Shown here: in pieces, positions 13,753 to 25,141 of the stretch
Position numbering within the stretch: position 1 is the first letter of the stretch
Layout: the number at the start of each line of letters is the position of its first letter
NCBI GenBank assembly: GCA_026929865.2
Contig: JAMBYZ020000037.1
Coordinates: 32,788-96,787, forward strand
DNA: 64,000 nucleotides
Reading direction: 5' to 3'
From: Hyperoplus lanceolatus
Taxonomy: Eukaryota; Chordata; Actinopteri; Uranoscopiformes; Ammodytidae
Program-made: the position numbers and the translations under genes
The notes under the pieces: model-generated
Seen by the model: the letters and a program-made list of their open reading frames with translations, nothing else
Database searches by the model: none
Told to the model about the DNA's origin: nothing

Positions 13753-13823
13753 CCATGAGGTCACCCTGAAAGTATACATCAGAATGTCCTGAATCTTCTT
13801 GTGTGACCTCATGGGGTTGTGAA
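13731..13823. repeat. Main orientation switch (junction B, plus to minus)
   Basis: Plus monomers end here and minus monomers begin. Perfect 21-bp inverted arms at 13,731-13,751 and 13,803-13,823 (cacaaccccatgaggtcac against its complement) enclose a 51-nt centre. The left arm runs into a perfect 13-bp tandem duplication of accccatgaggtc (13,737-13,749 and 13,750-13,762). Minus sequence begins at about 13,763 with ccctgaaagtatacatcag. It is the only junction B with no short plus segment before it: the entire left block is its plus side. Confidence 0.93.
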
Positions 13824-15062
13824 TTATGACCCTGCAGTGGAATGACTCTGGAATAACAGGGCGTTTTTTTAAAAATTTAATCCAAAATCATATGTAATTT
13901 CTCTCATATTTTCAATATCTAGTGCGCTTTAATTTTGAAACTACACATCAGAATGTCCTGAAACTTTTTGTGTGGCCTCGAGGGGTCGTGGACTATGACG
14001 CTGGAGTGGAATGACTCTGGAATAACAGGGTTTTTTTTAAAAATTGAATCCAAAATCGTATCTAATTTCTCTCATATTTTCAATATCTATTGGGCTTTTA
14101 TTTTGAAACTACACATCAGAATGTCCTGAAAGTTCTTGGGGGACCTCATGGGGTTGTGAACTATGACCCTGGAGTGGAATGACTCTGGAATAACAGGGCG
14201 TTTTTTTTTAAATTGAATCCAAAATCATATCTAATTTCTCTCATATTTTCAATATCTAGTGGGCTTTTATTCTGAAACTACACATCAGAATGTCCTGAAA
14301 CTTTTTGTGTGGCCTCATGGGGTCATGGACTATGACGCTGGAGTGGAATGACTCTGGAATAACAGGGCGTTTTTTTAAAAATTGAATCCAAAATCATATC
14401 TAATTTCTCTCATATTTTCAATATCTAGTGGGCTTTTATTCTGAAACTACACATCAGAATGTCCTGAAACTTTTTGTGTGGCCTCATGGGGTCGTGAACT
14501 ATGACCCTGGAGTGGAATGACTCTGGAATAACAGGGCGTTTTTTTAAAAATTGAATCCAAAATCATATCTAATTTCTCTGATATTTTCAAAATCAAGTGG
14601 GCTTTTATTTTGAAAGTACACATCAGAATATCCTGAAACTTTTTGTGTGGCTTCATGGGGTCGTGAACTATGACCCTGGAGTGGAATGACTCTGGAATAA
14701 CAGGGCGTTTTTTAAAAAAATTGAATCCAAAATCATATCTAATTTCTCTCATATTTTCAATATCTAGTGGGCTTTTATTTTGAAACTACACATCAGAATG
14801 TCCTGAAACTTCTTGGGTGACCTCATGGGGTTGTGAACTATGACCCTGGAGTGGAATGACTCTGGAATAACAGGGCGTTTTTTTAAAAATTGAATCCAAA
14901 ATCATAACTAATTTCTCTCATATTTGCAATATCTAGTGGGCTTTTATTCTGAAACTACTCATCAGAATGTCCTGAAACTGTTTGTGTGGCCTCATGGGGT
15001 CGTGAACTATGACCCTGGAGTGGAATGACTCTGGAATAACAGGGCGTTTATTAAAAAAATTT
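13824..15062 (-). repeat. Minus-orientation satellite, ~7.3 monomers
   Basis: Inverted monomers of left-block types, including a CTCGAG monomer (13,977) and the cttgatattg variant in reverse (about 14,560-14,660, here with aaaatcaagtg). Their presence shows this segment was copied from plus-block material. Confidence 0.95.
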
Positions 15063-15431
15063 AATCCAAAATCATATCTAATTTTGAAAATAAGAGACAA
15101 ATTAGATATGATTTCGGATTCAATTAAAAAAAACGCCCTGTTATTCCAGAAAATTCCACCCAGGGTCATAGTTCACGACCCCATGAGGCCACACACAAAG
15201 TTTCAGGACATTCTGATGTGTAGTTTCAGAATAAAAGCCCACTTGATATTGAAAATATGAGAGAAATTAGATATGATTTTGGATTCAATTTAAAAAAACG
15301 CCCTGTTATTCCAGAGTCATTCAACTCCAGGGTCAAAGTTCACAACCCCATGAGTTCACCCCATGAGGTCACCCTGAAAGTACACATCAGAATGTCCTGA
15401 ATCTTCTTGTGTGACCTCATGGGGTTGTGAA
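15063..15431. repeat. Fold-back cassette 1 (junctions A and B)
   Basis: Junction A has arms at 15,063-15,084 and 15,099-15,120, 22 bp with one mismatch, around a 14-nt loop tgaaaataagagac. About 1.7 plus monomers follow, with the marker variants ccagaaaattcc, acacacaaag, cacttgatattg and cattcaactcc. Junction B arms are at 15,339-15,359 (one mismatch, gagttc) and 15,411-15,431. This copy has lost two bases in attccaccc. The loop variant taag is shared only with the next cassette, so the two are probably sister copies. Confidence 0.92.
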
Positions 15432-16838
15432 TTATGACCCTGCAGTGGAATGACTCTGGAATAACAGGGCATTTTTTTAAAAATGTAATCCAAAATCATA
15501 TGTAATTTCTCTCATATTTTCAATATCTAGTGCGCTTTAATTTTGAAACTACACATCAGAATGTCCTGAAACCTTTAGTGTGGCCTCGAGGGGTCGTGGA
15601 CTATGACGCTGGAGTGGAATGACTCTGGAATAACAGGGTTTTTTTTAAAAATTGAATCCAAAATCGTATCTAATTTCTCTCATATTTTCAATATCTAGTG
15701 GGCATTTATTTTGAAACTACACATCAGAATGTCCTGAAAGTTCTTGGGGGACCTCATGGGGTTGTGAACTATGACCCTGGAGTGGAATGACTCTGGAATA
15801 ACAGGGCGTTTTTTTTTAAATTGAATCCAAAATCATATCTAATTTCTCTCATATTTTCAATATCTATTGGGCTTTTATTTTGAAACTACACATCAGAATG
15901 TCCTGAAAGTTCTTGGGGGACCTCATGGGGTTGTGAACTATGACCCTGGAGTGGAATGACTCTGGAATAACAGGGCGTTTTTTTAAAAATTGAATCCAAA
16001 ATCATATCTAATTTCTCTCATATTTTCAATATCTAGTGGGCTTTTATTCTAAAACTACACATCAGAATGTCCTGAAACTTTTTGTGTGGCCTCTTGGGGT
16101 CGTGAACTATGACCCTGGAGTGGAATGACTCTGGAATAACAGGGAGTTTTTTTAAAAATTTAATCCAAAATCATATGTAATTTCTCTCATATTTTCAATA
16201 TCTAGTGCGCTTTAATTTTGAAACTACACATCAGAATGTCCTGAAACTTTTTGTGTGGCCTCGAGGGGTCGTGGACTATGACGCTGGAGTGGAATGACTC
16301 TGGAATAAAATGGTGTTTTTTTAAAAATTGAATCCAAAATCATATCTAATTTCTCTCATATTTTCAATATCTAGTGGGCTTTTATTTTGAAACTACACAT
16401 CAGAATGTCCTGAAACTTCTTGGGGGACCTCATGGGGTTGTGAACTATGACCCTGGAGTGGAATGACTCTGGAATAACAGGGCGTTTTTTTAAAAATTGA
16501 ATCCAAAATCATATCTAATTTCTCTCATATTTTCAATATCTAGTGGGCTTTTATTCTAAAACTACACATCAGAATGTCCTGAAACTTTTTGTGTGGCCTC
16601 TTGGGGTCGTGAACTATGACCCTGGAGTGGAATGACTCTGGAATAACAGGGCGTTTTTTTAAAAATTGAATCCAAAATCATATCTAATTTCTCTCATATT
16701 TTCAATATCTAGTGGGCTTTTATTTTGAAACTACACATCAGAATGTCCTGAAACTTCTTGGGGGACCTCATGGGGTTGTGAACTATGACCCTGGAGTGTA
16801 ATGACTCTGGAATAACAGGGCGTTTTTTTTTTTAATTG
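15432..16838 (-). repeat. Minus-orientation satellite, ~8.3 monomers
   Basis: Starts with the junction-linked monomer gaattatgaccctgcagtgg (15,429-15,448) and contains CTCGAG monomers at 15,585 and 16,260. No gene-like or non-satellite sequence. Confidence 0.95.
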
Positions 16839-17212
16839 AATCCAAAATCATATCTAATTTTGAAAATAAGAGACAAATTAGATATGATTTCGGATTCAAT
16901 TAAAGAAAAACGCCCTGTTATTCCAGAAAAATTCCACTCCAGGGAAATAGTTCACGACCCCATGAGGCCACACACAAAGTTTCAGGACATTCTGATGTGT
17001 AGTTTCAGAATAAAAGCCCACTTGATATTGAAAATATGAAAGAAATTAGATATGATTTTGGATTCAATTTAAAAAAAAACGCCCTGTTATTCCAGAGTCA
17101 TTCAACTCCAGGGTCAAAGTTCACAACCCCATGAGGTCACCCCATGAGGTCACCCTGAAAGTACACATCAGAATGTCCTGAATCTTCTTGTGTGACCTCA
17201 TGGGGTTGTGAA
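16839..17212. repeat. Fold-back cassette 2
   Basis: Junction A arms at 16,839-16,860 and 16,875-16,896 enclose loop tgaaaataagagac. The plus segment has a local variant gggaaatagttcac and an A-tract broken by one G. Junction B arms at 17,120-17,140 and 17,192-17,212 are perfect and keep the 13-bp accccatgaggtc duplication. Confidence 0.93.
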
Positions 17213-19633
17213 TTATGACCCTGCAGTGGAATGACTCTGGAATAACAGGGCGTTTTTTTTAAAAATTTAATCCAAAATCATATGTAATTTCTCTCATATT
17301 TTCAATATCTAGTGCGCTTTAATTTTGAAACTACACATCAGAATGTCCTGAAACTTTTTGTGTGGCCTCGAGGGGTCGTGGACTATGACGCTGGAGTGGA
17401 ATGACTCTGGAATAACAGGGTTTTTTTTTTAAATTTAATCCAAAATCGTATCTAATTTCTCTCATATTTTCAATATCTAGTGGGCTCTTATTTTGAAACT
17501 ACACATCAGAATGTCCTGAAAGTTCTTGGGGGACCTCATGGGGTTGTGAACTATGACCCTGGAGTGGAATGATTCTGGAATAACAGGGCGTTTTTTTTTT
17601 AAATTGAATCCAAAATCATATCTAATTTCTCTCATATTTTCAATATCTAGTGGGCTTTTATTTTGAAACTACACATCAGAATGTCCTGAAAGTTCTTGGG
17701 GGACCTCATGGGGTTGTGAACTATGACCCTGGAGTGGAATGACTCTGGAATAACAGGGCATTTTTTTTTAAATTGAATCCAAAATCATATCTAATTTCTC
17801 TCATATTTTCAATATCTAGTGGGCTTTTATTTTGAAACTACACATCAGAATGTCCTGAAACTTCTTGGGTGACCTCATGGGGTTGTGAACTATGACCCTG
17901 GAGTGGAATGACTCTGGAATAACAGGGCGTTTTTTTTTAAATTGAATCCAAAATCATATCTAATTTCTCTCATATTTTCAATATCTAGTGGGCTTTTATT
18001 TTGAAACTACACATCAGAATGTCCTGAAACTTCTTGGGTGACCTCATGGGGTTGTGAATTATGACCCTGGAGTGGAATGACTCTGGAATAACAGGGCGTT
18101 TTTTTTTAAATTAATCCAAAATCATATCTAATTTCTCTCATATTTTCAATATCTAGTGGGCTTTGATTCTGAAACTACACATCAGAATGTCCTGAAACTG
18201 TTTGTGTGGCCTCATGGGGTCGTGAACTATGACCCTGGAGTGGAATGACTCTGGAATAACAGGGCGTTTTTTTAAAAATTTAATCCAAAATCATATGTAA
18301 TTTCTTTCATATTTTCAATATCTAGTGCGCTTTAATTTTGAAACTACACATCAGAATGTCCTGAAACTTTTTGTGTGGCCTCGAGCGGTCGTGGACTATG
18401 ACGCTGGAGTGGAATGACTCTGGAATAACAGGGCGTTTTTTTAAAAATTTAATCCAAAATCATATCTAATTTCTCTCATATTTTCAATATCTAGTGGGCT
18501 TTTATTCTGAAACTACACATCAGAATGTCCTGAAACTTTTTGTGTGGCCTCATGGGGTCGTGAACTATGACCCTGGAGTCGAATGACTCTGGAATAACAG
18601 GGCGTTTTTTTAAAAATTGAATCCAAAATCATATCTAATTTCTCTGATATTTTCAATATCAAGTGGGCTTTTATTTTGAAAGTACACATCAGAATGTCCT
18701 GAAACTTTTTGTGTGGCTTCATGGGGTCGTGAACTATGACCCTGGAGTGGAATGACTCTGGAATAACAGGGCATTTTTTAAAAAGTTGAATCCAAAATCA
18801 TATCTAATTTCTCTCATATTTTCAATATCTAGTGGGCTTTTATTTTGAAACTACACATCAGAATGTCCTGAAACTGTTTGTGTGGCCTCATGGGGTCGTG
18901 AACTATGACCCTGGAGTGGAATGACTCTGGAATAACAGGGCGTTTATTAAAAAATGTAATCCAAAATCATATGTAATTTCTCTCATATTTTCAATATCTA
19001 GTGCGCTTTAATTTTGAAACTACACATCAGAATGTCCTGAAACTTTTTGTGTGGCCTCGAGGGGTCGTGGACTATGAAGCTGGAGTGGAATGACTCTGGA
19101 ATAAAATGGTGTTTTTTTAAAAATTGAATCCAAAATCATATCTAATTTTTCTCATATTTTCAATATCTAGTGGGCTTTTATTCTGAAACTACACATCAGA
19201 ATGTCCTGAAACTTTTTGTGTGGCCTCATGGGGTCGTGAACTATGACCCTGGAGTGGAATGACTCTGGAATAACAGGGCGTTTTTTTTAAATTGAATCCA
19301 AAATCATATCTAATTGCTCTCATATTTTCAATATCTAGTGGGCTTTTATTCTGAAACTACACATCAGAATGTCCTGAATCTTTTTGTGTGGCCTCATGGG
19401 GTCGTGAACTATGACCCTGGAGTGGAATGACTCTGGAATAACAGGGTGTTTTTTTTTTAATTGAATCCAAAATCATATCTAATTTCTTTCATATTTTCAA
19501 TATCTAGTGGGCTTTTATTTTGAAACTACACATCAGAATGTCCTGAAACTTCTTGGGGGACCCCATGGGGTTGTGAACTATGGCCCTGGAGTGGAATGAC
19601 TCTGGAATAACAGGGCGTTTTTTTTTTTTATTG
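17213..19633 (-). repeat. Minus-orientation satellite, ~14.3 monomers
   Basis: Contains the last three CTCGAG monomers of the window (17,367, 18,380 and 19,056) and the reversed cttgatattg monomer at about 18,640-18,720. Beyond 19.1 kb the CTCGAG type is not seen again. The closest later relative is ctcaagg at about 50,778. Confidence 0.95.
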
Positions 19634-20001
19634 AATCCAAAATCATATCTAATTTTGAAAATATGAGACAAATTAGATATGATTTCGGATTCAATTAAAA
19701 AAAAACGCCCTGTTATTCCAGAAAATTCCACTCCAGGGTCATAGTTCACGACCCCATGAGGCCACACACAAAGTTTCAGGACATTCTGATGTGTAGTTTC
19801 AGAATAAAGCCCACTTGATATTGAAAATATGAGAAATTAGATATGATTTTGGATTCAATTAAAAAAAACGCCCTGTTATTCCAGAGTCATTCAACTCCAG
19901 GGTCAAAGTTCACAACCCCATGAGGTCACCCCATGAGGTCACCCTGAAAGTACACATAAGAATGTCCTGAATCTTCTTGTGTGACCTCATGGGGTTGTGA
20001 A
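19634..20001. repeat. Fold-back cassette 3
   Basis: Junction A arms at 19,634-19,655 and 19,670-19,691 enclose loop tgaaaatatgagac, the majority form. Junction B arms at 19,909-19,929 and 19,981-20,001 are perfect. A local variant acataagaatg lies between the B arms. Confidence 0.93.
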
Positions 20002-21405
20002 TTATGACCCTGCAGTGGAATGACTCTGGAATAACAGGGTGTTTTTTTAAAAATTGAATCCAAAATCATATCTAATTTCTCTGATATTTTCAATATCAAG
20101 TGGGCTTTTATTTTGAAAGTACACATCAGAATATCCTGAAACTTTTTGTGTGGCCTCATGGGGTCGTGAACTATGACCCTGGAGTGGAATGACTCTGGAA
20201 TAACAGGGCGTTTTTTTAAAAATTGAATCCAAAATCATATCTAATTGCTCTCATATTTTCAATATCTAGTGGGCTTTTATTCTGAAACTACACATCAGAA
20301 TGTCCTGAAACTTTTTGTGTGGCCTCATGGGGTCGTGAACTATGACCCTGGAGTGGAATGACTCTGGAATAACAGGGCGTTTTTTTTTAATTGAATCCAA
20401 AATCATATCTAATTTCTTTCATATTTTCAATATCTAGTGGGCTTTTATTTTGAAACTACACATCAGAATGTCCTGAAACTTCTTGGGGGACCTCATGGGG
20501 TTGTGAACTATGACCCTGGAGTGGAATGACTCTGGAATAACAGGGCGTTTTTTTTAAAATTGAATCCAAAATCATATCTAATTTCTCTCATATTTTCAAT
20601 ATCTAGTGGGCTTTTATTTTGAAACTACACATCAGAATGTCCTGAAACTTCTTGGGGGACCTCATGGGGTTGTGAACTATGACCCTGGAGTGGAATGACT
20701 CTGGAATAACAGGGCGTTTTTTTTTAAATTGAATCCAAAATCATATCTAATTGTTCTCATATTTTCAATATCTAGTGGGCTTTTATTCTGAAACTACACA
20801 TCAGAATGTCCTGAAACTTTTTGTGTGGCCTCATGGGGTCGTGAACTATGACCCTGGAGTGGAATGACTCTGGAATAACAGGGTGTTTTTTTTTAATTGA
20901 ATCCAAATTCATATCTAATTTCTTTCATATTTTCAATATCAAGTGGGCTTTTATTTTGAAAATACACATCAGAATGTCCTGAAACTTTTTGTGGGACCTC
21001 ATGGGGTTGTGAACTATGACCCTGGAGTGGAATGACTCTGGAATAACAGGGCGTTTTTTTTTAAATTGAATCCAAAATCATATCTAATTTCTCTCATATT
21101 TTCAATATCTAGTGGGCTTTTATTTTGAAACTACACATCAGAATGTCCTGAAACTTTTTGGGGGACCTCATGGGGTTGTGAACTATGACCCTGGAGTGGA
21201 ATGACTCTGGAATAACAGGGCGTTTTTTTTTTAAATTGAATCCAGAATCATATCTAATTTCTCTCATATTTTCAATATCTAGTGGGCTTTTATTTTGAAA
21301 CTACACATCAGAATGTCCTGAAACTTTTGTGTGGCCTCATGGGGTGTGAACTATGACCCTGGAGTGGAATGACTCTGGAATAACAGGGCGTTTTTTAAAA
21401 AATTG
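20002..21405 (-). repeat. Minus-orientation satellite, ~8.3 monomers
   Basis: Opens with the gaattatgaccctgcagtgg monomer, followed directly by a reversed cttgatattg monomer (about 20,090-20,160). This order is repeated after many later cassettes, so the amplified unit includes flank to the right of junction B. Confidence 0.95.
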
Positions 21406-21677
21406 AATCCAAAATCATATCTAATTTTAAAAAATATGAGACGAAGTTCAGATATGATTTTGTAGTTTCAGAATAAAAGCCCAATTGAATATTGAAAATA
21501 TGTGAGAAATTAGATAGATGATTTTGTTGATTCAATTTAAAAAACGCCCTGTTATTCCAGAGTTATTCAACTCCAGGGTCAAAGTTCACAACCCCATGAG
21601 GTCACCCCATGAGGTCACCCTGAAATTACACATCAGAACGTCCTGAATCTTCTTGTGTGACCTCATGGGGTTGTGAA
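21406..21677. repeat. Fold-back cassette 4, internally deleted
   Basis: About 100 bp shorter than the complete cassettes. The plus segment jumps from gatatgatttt (about 21,451) straight to gtagtttcagaataaaag, losing the part with cgccctg and ccagaaaattcc. Junction A is eroded (loop and right arm read aaaaaatatgagacgaag). Small insertions occur nearby (tagatagatg, ttttgttgatt). Junction B survives, with arms at 21,595-21,615 and 21,657-21,677. Confidence 0.85.
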
Positions 21678-22241
21678 TTATGACCCTGCAGTGGAATGAC
21701 TCTGGAATAACAGGGTGTTTTTTTAAAAATTGAATCCAAAATCATATCTAATTTCTCTGATATTTTCAATATCAAGTGGGCTTTTATTTTGAAAGTACAC
21801 ATCAGAATATCCTGAAACTTTTTGTGTGGCTTCATGGGGTCGTGAACTATGACCCTGGAGTGGAATGACTCTGGAATAACAGGGCGTTTTTTTTTTAAAA
21901 TTGAATCCAAAATCATATCTAATTGCTCTCATATTTTCAATATCTAGTGGGCTTTAATTCTGAAACTACACATCAGAATGTCCTGAAACTTTTTGTGTGG
22001 CCTCATGGGGTCGTGAACTATGACCCTGGAGTGGAATGACTCTGGAATAACAGGGTGTTTTTTTTTTAATTGAATCCAAAATCATATCTAATTTCTTTCA
22101 TATTTTCAATATCTAGTGGGCTTTTATTTTGAAACTACACATCAGAATGTCCTGAAACTTCTTGGGGGACCCCATGGGGTTGTGAACTATGGCCCTGGAG
22201 TGGAATGACTCTGGAATAACAGGGCGTTTTTTTTTTTATTG
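21678..22241 (-). repeat. Minus-orientation satellite, ~3.3 monomers
   Basis: Short spacer between two cassettes, made of the junction-linked monomer, a reversed cttgatattg monomer and ordinary monomers. Confidence 0.94.
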
Positions 22242-22613
22242 AATCCAAAATCATATCTAATTTTGAAAATATGAGACAAATTAGATATGATTTCGGATTC
22301 AATTAAAAAAAAAACGCCCTGTTATTCCAGAAAATTCCACTCCAGGGTCATAGTTCACGACCCCATGAGGCCACACACAAAGTTTCAGGACATTCTGATG
22401 TGTAGTTTCAGAATAAAAGCCCACTTGATATTGAAAATATGACAGAAATTAGATATGATTTTGGATTCAATTTAAAAAAACGCCCTGTTATTCCAGAGTC
22501 ATTCAACTCCAGGGTCAAAGTTCACAACCCCATGAGGTCACCCCATGAGGTCACCCTGAAAGTACACATCAGAATGTCCTGAATCTTCTTGTGTGACCTC
22601 ATGGGGTTGTGAA
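22242..22613. repeat. Fold-back cassette 5, complete reference copy
   Basis: Junction A arms are at 22,242-22,263 and 22,278-22,299, with a 14-nt loop and one mismatch (tttcgg against ttttgg). The plus segment carries all marker variants. Junction B arms are at 22,521-22,541 and 22,593-22,613, with the 13-bp duplication intact. It is 372 bp long with no internal damage, so it is the best copy for comparing the others. Confidence 0.94.
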
Positions 22614-23682
22614 TTATGACCGTGCAGTGGATTGACTCTGGAATAACAGGGTGTTTTTTTAAAAATTGAATCCAAAATCATATCTAATTTCTCTGATATT
22701 TTCAATATCAAGTGGGCTTTTATTCTGAAACTACACATCAGAATGTCCTGAAACTTTTTGTGTGGCCTCATGGGGTCGTGAACTATGACCCTGGAGTGGA
22801 ATGACTCTGGAATAACAGGGCGTTTTTTTAAAAATTGAATCCAAAATCATATCTAATTTCTCTCATATTTTCAATATCTAGTGGGCTTTTATTCTGAAAC
22901 TACACATCAGAATGTCCTGAAACTTCTTGGGGGACCTCATGGGGTCGTGAACTATGACCCTGGAGTGGAATGACTCTGGAATAACAGGGCGTTTTTTTTA
23001 AAATTGAATCCAAAATCATATCTAATTTTTCTCATATTTTCAATATCTAGTGGGCTTTTATTCTGAAACTACACATCAGAATGTCCTGAAACTTTTTGTG
23101 TGGCCTCATGGGGTCGTGAACTATGAACCTGGAGTGGAATGACTCTGGAATAACAGGGCGTTTTTTTAAAAATTTAATCCAAAATCATATCTAATTTCTC
23201 TCATATTTTCAATATCTAGTGGGCTTTTATTTTGAAACTACACATCAGAATGTCCTGAAACTTCTTGGGGGACCTCATGGGGTTGTGAACTATGACCCTG
23301 GAGTGGAATGACTCTGGAATAACAGGGAGTTTTTTTAAAAATTGAATCCAAAATCATATCTAATTTCTCTCATATTTTCAATATCTAGTGGGCTTTTATT
23401 CTGAAACTACACATCAGAATGTCCCGAAACTTTGTGTGTGGCCTCATGGGGTCGTGAACTATGACCCTGGAGTGGAATGACTCTGGAATAACAGGGAGTT
23501 TTTTTAAAAATTGAATCCAAAATCATATCTAATTTCTCTCATATTTTCAATATCTAGTGGGCTTTTATTTTGAAACTACACATCAGAATGTCCTGAAACT
23601 TCTTGGGGGACCTCATGGGGTTGTGAACTATGACCCTGGAGTGGAATGACTCTGGAATAACAGGGCGTTTTTTTTTTAATTG
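22614..23682 (-). repeat. Minus-orientation satellite, ~6.3 monomers
   Basis: Ordinary inverted monomers. The first has local changes gaccgtgcagtgg and ggattgactc not found after other cassettes. Confidence 0.95.
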
Positions 23683-24050
23683 AATCCAAAAAATTATCTA
23701 ATTTTGAAAATATGAGACGAATTAGATATGATTTCGGATTCAATTAAAAATAAAACGCCCTGTTATTCCAGAAAAGTCCACTCCAGGGTCATAGTTCACG
23801 ACCCCATGAGGCCACACAAAGTTTCAGGACATTCTGATGTGTAGTTTCAGAATAAAAGCCCACTTGATATTGAAAATATGAGAAATTAGATATGATTTTG
23901 GATTCAATTTAAAAAAAACGCCCTGTTATTCCAGAGTCATTCAACTCCAGGGTCAAAGTTCACAACCCCTGAGGTCACCCCATGAGGTCACCCTGAAAGT
24001 ACACATCAGAATGTCCTGAATCTTCTTGTGTGACCTCATGGGGTTGTGAA
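23683..24050. repeat. Fold-back cassette 6
   Basis: Junction A arms at 23,683-23,704 and 23,719-23,740 show substitutions (left arm with aaaaaattatc). A related attatc change occurs in the cassette at 28,329. The left B arm (23,959-23,978) has lost one base (cacaacccctgagg); the right B arm is 24,030-24,050. Confidence 0.9.
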
Positions 24051-24776
24051 TTATGACCCTGCAGTGGAATGACTCTGGAATAACAGGGCGTTTTTTAAAA
24101 ATTGAATCCAAAATCATATCTAATTGCTCTGATATTTTCAATATCTAGTGGGCTTTTATTCTGAAACTACACATCAGAATGTCCTGAAACTTTTTGTGTG
24201 GCCTCATGGGGTCGTGAACTATGACCCTGGAGTGGAATGACTCTGGAATAACAGGGCTTTTTTTTTAATTGAATCCAAAATCATATCTAATTTCTTTCAT
24301 ATTTTCAATATCTAGTGGGCTTTTATTTTGAAACTACATATCAGAATGTCCTGAAACTTCTTGGGGGACCTCATGGGGTTGTGAACTATGACCCTGGAGT
24401 GGAATGACTCTGGAATAACAGGGCTTTTTTTTTAATTGAATCCAAAATCATATCTAATTTCTTTCATATTTTCAATATCTAGTGGGCTTTTATTTTGAAA
24501 CTACACATCAGAATGTCCTGAAACTTCTTGGATGACCTCATGGGGTTGTGAACTATGACCCTGGAGTGGAATGACTCTGGAATAACAGGGTGTTTTTTTA
24601 AAAATTGAATCCAAAATCATATCTAATTTCTCTGATATTTTCAATATCAAGTGGGCTTTTATTTTGAAAGTACACATCAGAATATCCTGAAACTTTTTGT
24701 GTGGCTTCATGGGGTCCTGAACTATGGCCCTGGAGTGGAATGACTCTGGAATAACAGGGCGTTTTTTTTTTTATTG
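24051..24776 (-). repeat. Minus-orientation satellite, ~4.3 monomers
   Basis: Short inverted stretch including a reversed cttgatattg monomer (about 24,598-24,710). The monomer next to the following cassette has ggtcctgaactatggccc. Confidence 0.94.
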
Positions 24777-25141
24777 AATCCAAAATCATATCTAATTTTG
24801 AAAATATGAGACAAATTAGATGTGATTTCGGATTCAATTAAAAAAAACGCCCTGTTATTCCAGAAAATTCCACTCCAGGGTTCACGACCCCATGAGGCCA
24901 CACACAAAGTTTCAGGACATTCTGATGTGTAGTTTCAGAATAAAAGCCCAATTGATATTGAAAATATGAGAGAAATTAGATATGATTTTGGATTCAATTT
25001 AAAAAAAACGCCATGTTATTCCAGAGTCATTCAACTCCAGGGTCAAAGTTCACAACCCCATGAGGTCACCCCATGAGGTCACCCTGAAAGTACACATCAG
25101 AATGTCCTGAATCTTCTTGTGTGACCTCATGGGGTTGTGAA
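24777..25141. repeat. Fold-back cassette 7
   Basis: Junction A arms at 24,777-24,798 and 24,813-24,834; the right arm has gatgtgatttcgg. A short deletion removes tcatag, giving ccagggttcacgac. Junction B arms at 25,049-25,069 and 25,121-25,141 are perfect. Confidence 0.91.

Larger units (their letters stand above)
1..13753 (+). repeat. Plus-orientation satellite block (~81 monomers)
   Basis: All monomers run in the same direction without interruption. Two main monomer types are interspersed and often alternate. Type A reads cacgacccc, gaggccacacaaaaag and tttcagaataaaag. Type B reads cacaacccc, gaggtcacccaagaag or gaggtcccccaagaa, and tttcaaaataaaag. A third type (for example 341-509) has ccatgaagcc, tgtactttc and cttgatattgaaaatatcag. 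A fourth carries CTCGAG in place of catgag (at 46, 891, 2411, 5627, 6640, 8331, 9007, 10361, 11376 and 12220). The order of types repeats over kilobases, showing higher-order organisation. Nothing but satellite is visible. Confidence 0.97.

Noticed and set aside
13840..13865. Resemblance of ggaataacagggcg to the I-SceI homing endonuclease site
   Set aside because: Only about 12 of 18 positions agree, it is present in every monomer, and no endonuclease gene is visible, so it is most likely chance.
13860..13875. Rho-independent terminator-like T-runs after cagggcg
   Set aside because: The T-tract is a fixed part of every monomer and has no GC hairpin in front of it.
15063..15431. Fold-back cassettes as foldback transposons or MITEs
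   Set aside because: Their whole sequence is satellite monomer. There is no foreign core, no target-site duplication that differs from copy to copy, and insertion phase is always the same.
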